Below are positions 6,075 to 6,632 of a DNA stretch of 6,632 bases, piece by piece. Numbering within the stretch: the stretch's first letter is position 1; each line of letters opens with the position of its first letter. A program made the position numbers and the translations under genes. Below the pieces are notes generated by a model that ran no database searches, was not told the origin of the DNA, and worked only from the letters and a program-made list of their open reading frames with translations. Source of the DNA: Gammaproteobacteria bacterium (GTDB lineage Bacteria; Pseudomonadota; Gammaproteobacteria; GCA-001735895); the NCBI GenBank assembly GCA_024763185.1, contig JANTFY010000134.1:1-6632 (forward strand), given 5' to 3'.

Positions 6075-6632
6075 TCAAATCGACAAATCATCCGAAGGTG
6101 TACAAACCCACAGAATTTGCGCATCCTGTTCACTTTCGGAAACACAGACATGCCCCATACCGGCATCATAATAAAGGCTGTCCCCCTCGGCGAGACTGAC
6201 CGGTTCATAAAATTCGCTGAAAAACGTGATGTTTCCACTTAACACCAGCAAAAACTCTTCACCAGAATGGCGTACCCAGTCGGAAAAGTCATCAAATGAA
6301 CGGGCATGCACGGTGGTTTTGAAAGGTACCATTTTTTTCCGGGTCAGCTCGCTGGCCAGCAGTTCATGGTCATAGGTTGTGGTTGGCTGCATGCGACCCT
6401 CGCCCTTGCGGGTAAAGGATCGACGTCCCGACACCAGGCTTTCATTACTGGACACGAATAATTGTGGCACATCGATACCCAGGCCCGCGGCCAGGCGCTG
6501 CACCACGTCGAATGAAGGCGAAACCTGTTCATTTTCAATCTTGGACAGGGTTGATTTGGCGAGACCGGTCCGTTTACCCGCCTCTTCCAGTGTCCACTTG
6601 TGCTGCAGGCGGATTTCCTTGACCTTGTCACC
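6075..6632 (-). CDS. XRE-family HTH transcriptional regulator with C-terminal cupin domain (partial, N-terminus beyond right edge)
   Basis: The reading frame is open to the right edge and ends at TGA 6077-6075, giving 185 visible residues. Only about 5-20 N-terminal residues should be missing, judging by the usual position of the helix-turn-helix. Visible residues 4-59 form an XRE/Cro HTH: VKEIRLQHKWTLEEAGKRTG, then LAKSTLSKIENEQVSPSFDV as the recognition region, ending GLGIDVPQLF. Residues from about 100 to 178 form a small beta-barrel cupin, with HSGEEFLLVLSG (122-133) and GDSLYYDAGMGHVCVS (150-165). His122, Glu126 and His161 are at positions often used for metal or ligand contact. Proteins of this build are usually repressors that sense a small molecule through the cupin. 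It lies 42 nt upstream of gcvT in the same direction, so control of the gcv operon is a reasonable inference. Glycine or a related metabolite as ligand is a guess. It is not a GcvA (LysR) homologue. Confidence 0.9.
   Translation of the reverse strand, partial: GDKVKEIRLQHKWTLEEAGKRTGLAKSTLSKIENEQVSPSFDVVQRLAAGLGIDVPQLFVSSNESLVSGRRSFTRKGEGRMQPTTTYDHELLASELTRKKMVPFKTTVHARSFDDFSDWVRHSGEEFLLVLSGNITFFSEFYEPVSLAEGDSLYYDAGMGHVCVSESEQDAQILWVCTPSDDLSI

Noticed and set aside
6344..6631. A 95-codon minus-strand open frame at the right edge
   Set aside because: It is in another frame over the HTH region of the XRE/cupin gene, whose own frame gives a clear HTH and cupin.

Overview
This window is one co-directional gene cluster on the minus strand, read from right to left: an XRE/cupin transcriptional regulator (5' end cut by the right edge), gcvT, gcvH, gcvP, a two-ACT-domain GcvR-type protein, and glyA (3' part cut by the left edge). 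It is a one-carbon and glycine metabolism locus. GcvP, GcvH and GcvT are three of the four parts of the glycine cleavage system. GlyA (serine hydroxymethyltransferase) can use the methylene-tetrahydrofolate made by GcvT to turn a second glycine into serine. The fourth part, the L-protein (dihydrolipoamide dehydrogenase, lpd), is not here, which is usual.

The protein sequences suggest a gammaproteobacterium: single-chain GcvP of about 961 residues, a GcvR-like double-ACT protein, and a GcvT of the Pseudomonas/alphaproteobacterial kind. This placement is from remembered family features, not a database search. Base composition looks even, near half G+C in the genes, and nothing points to recent gene transfer.

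Layout: regulator 6632-6075, 42-nt gap with a small inverted repeat, gcvT 6032-4902, 156-nt gap holding a degenerate palindromic dispersed-repeat element (about 4785-4869), gcvH 4745-4374, 21-nt gap to the preferred gcvP start, gcvP 4352-1467, 1-nt gap, ACT protein 1465-953, 32-nt gap, glyA from 920 off the left edge. No rho-independent terminator, tRNA, rRNA, CRISPR array or insertion sequence was seen. The only non-coding stretches are these short gaps; none exceeds 300 nt. The promoter of the cluster is probably to the right of the window.

I do not see an undescribed system. The content is core metabolism. The points worth a second look are the repeat element inside the operon, the ribosome-binding site that also encodes the C-terminal tail of GcvP, the start codon of gcvP, and the joining of gcvTHP, a GcvR-like sensor, glyA and an XRE/cupin regulator in one cluster.
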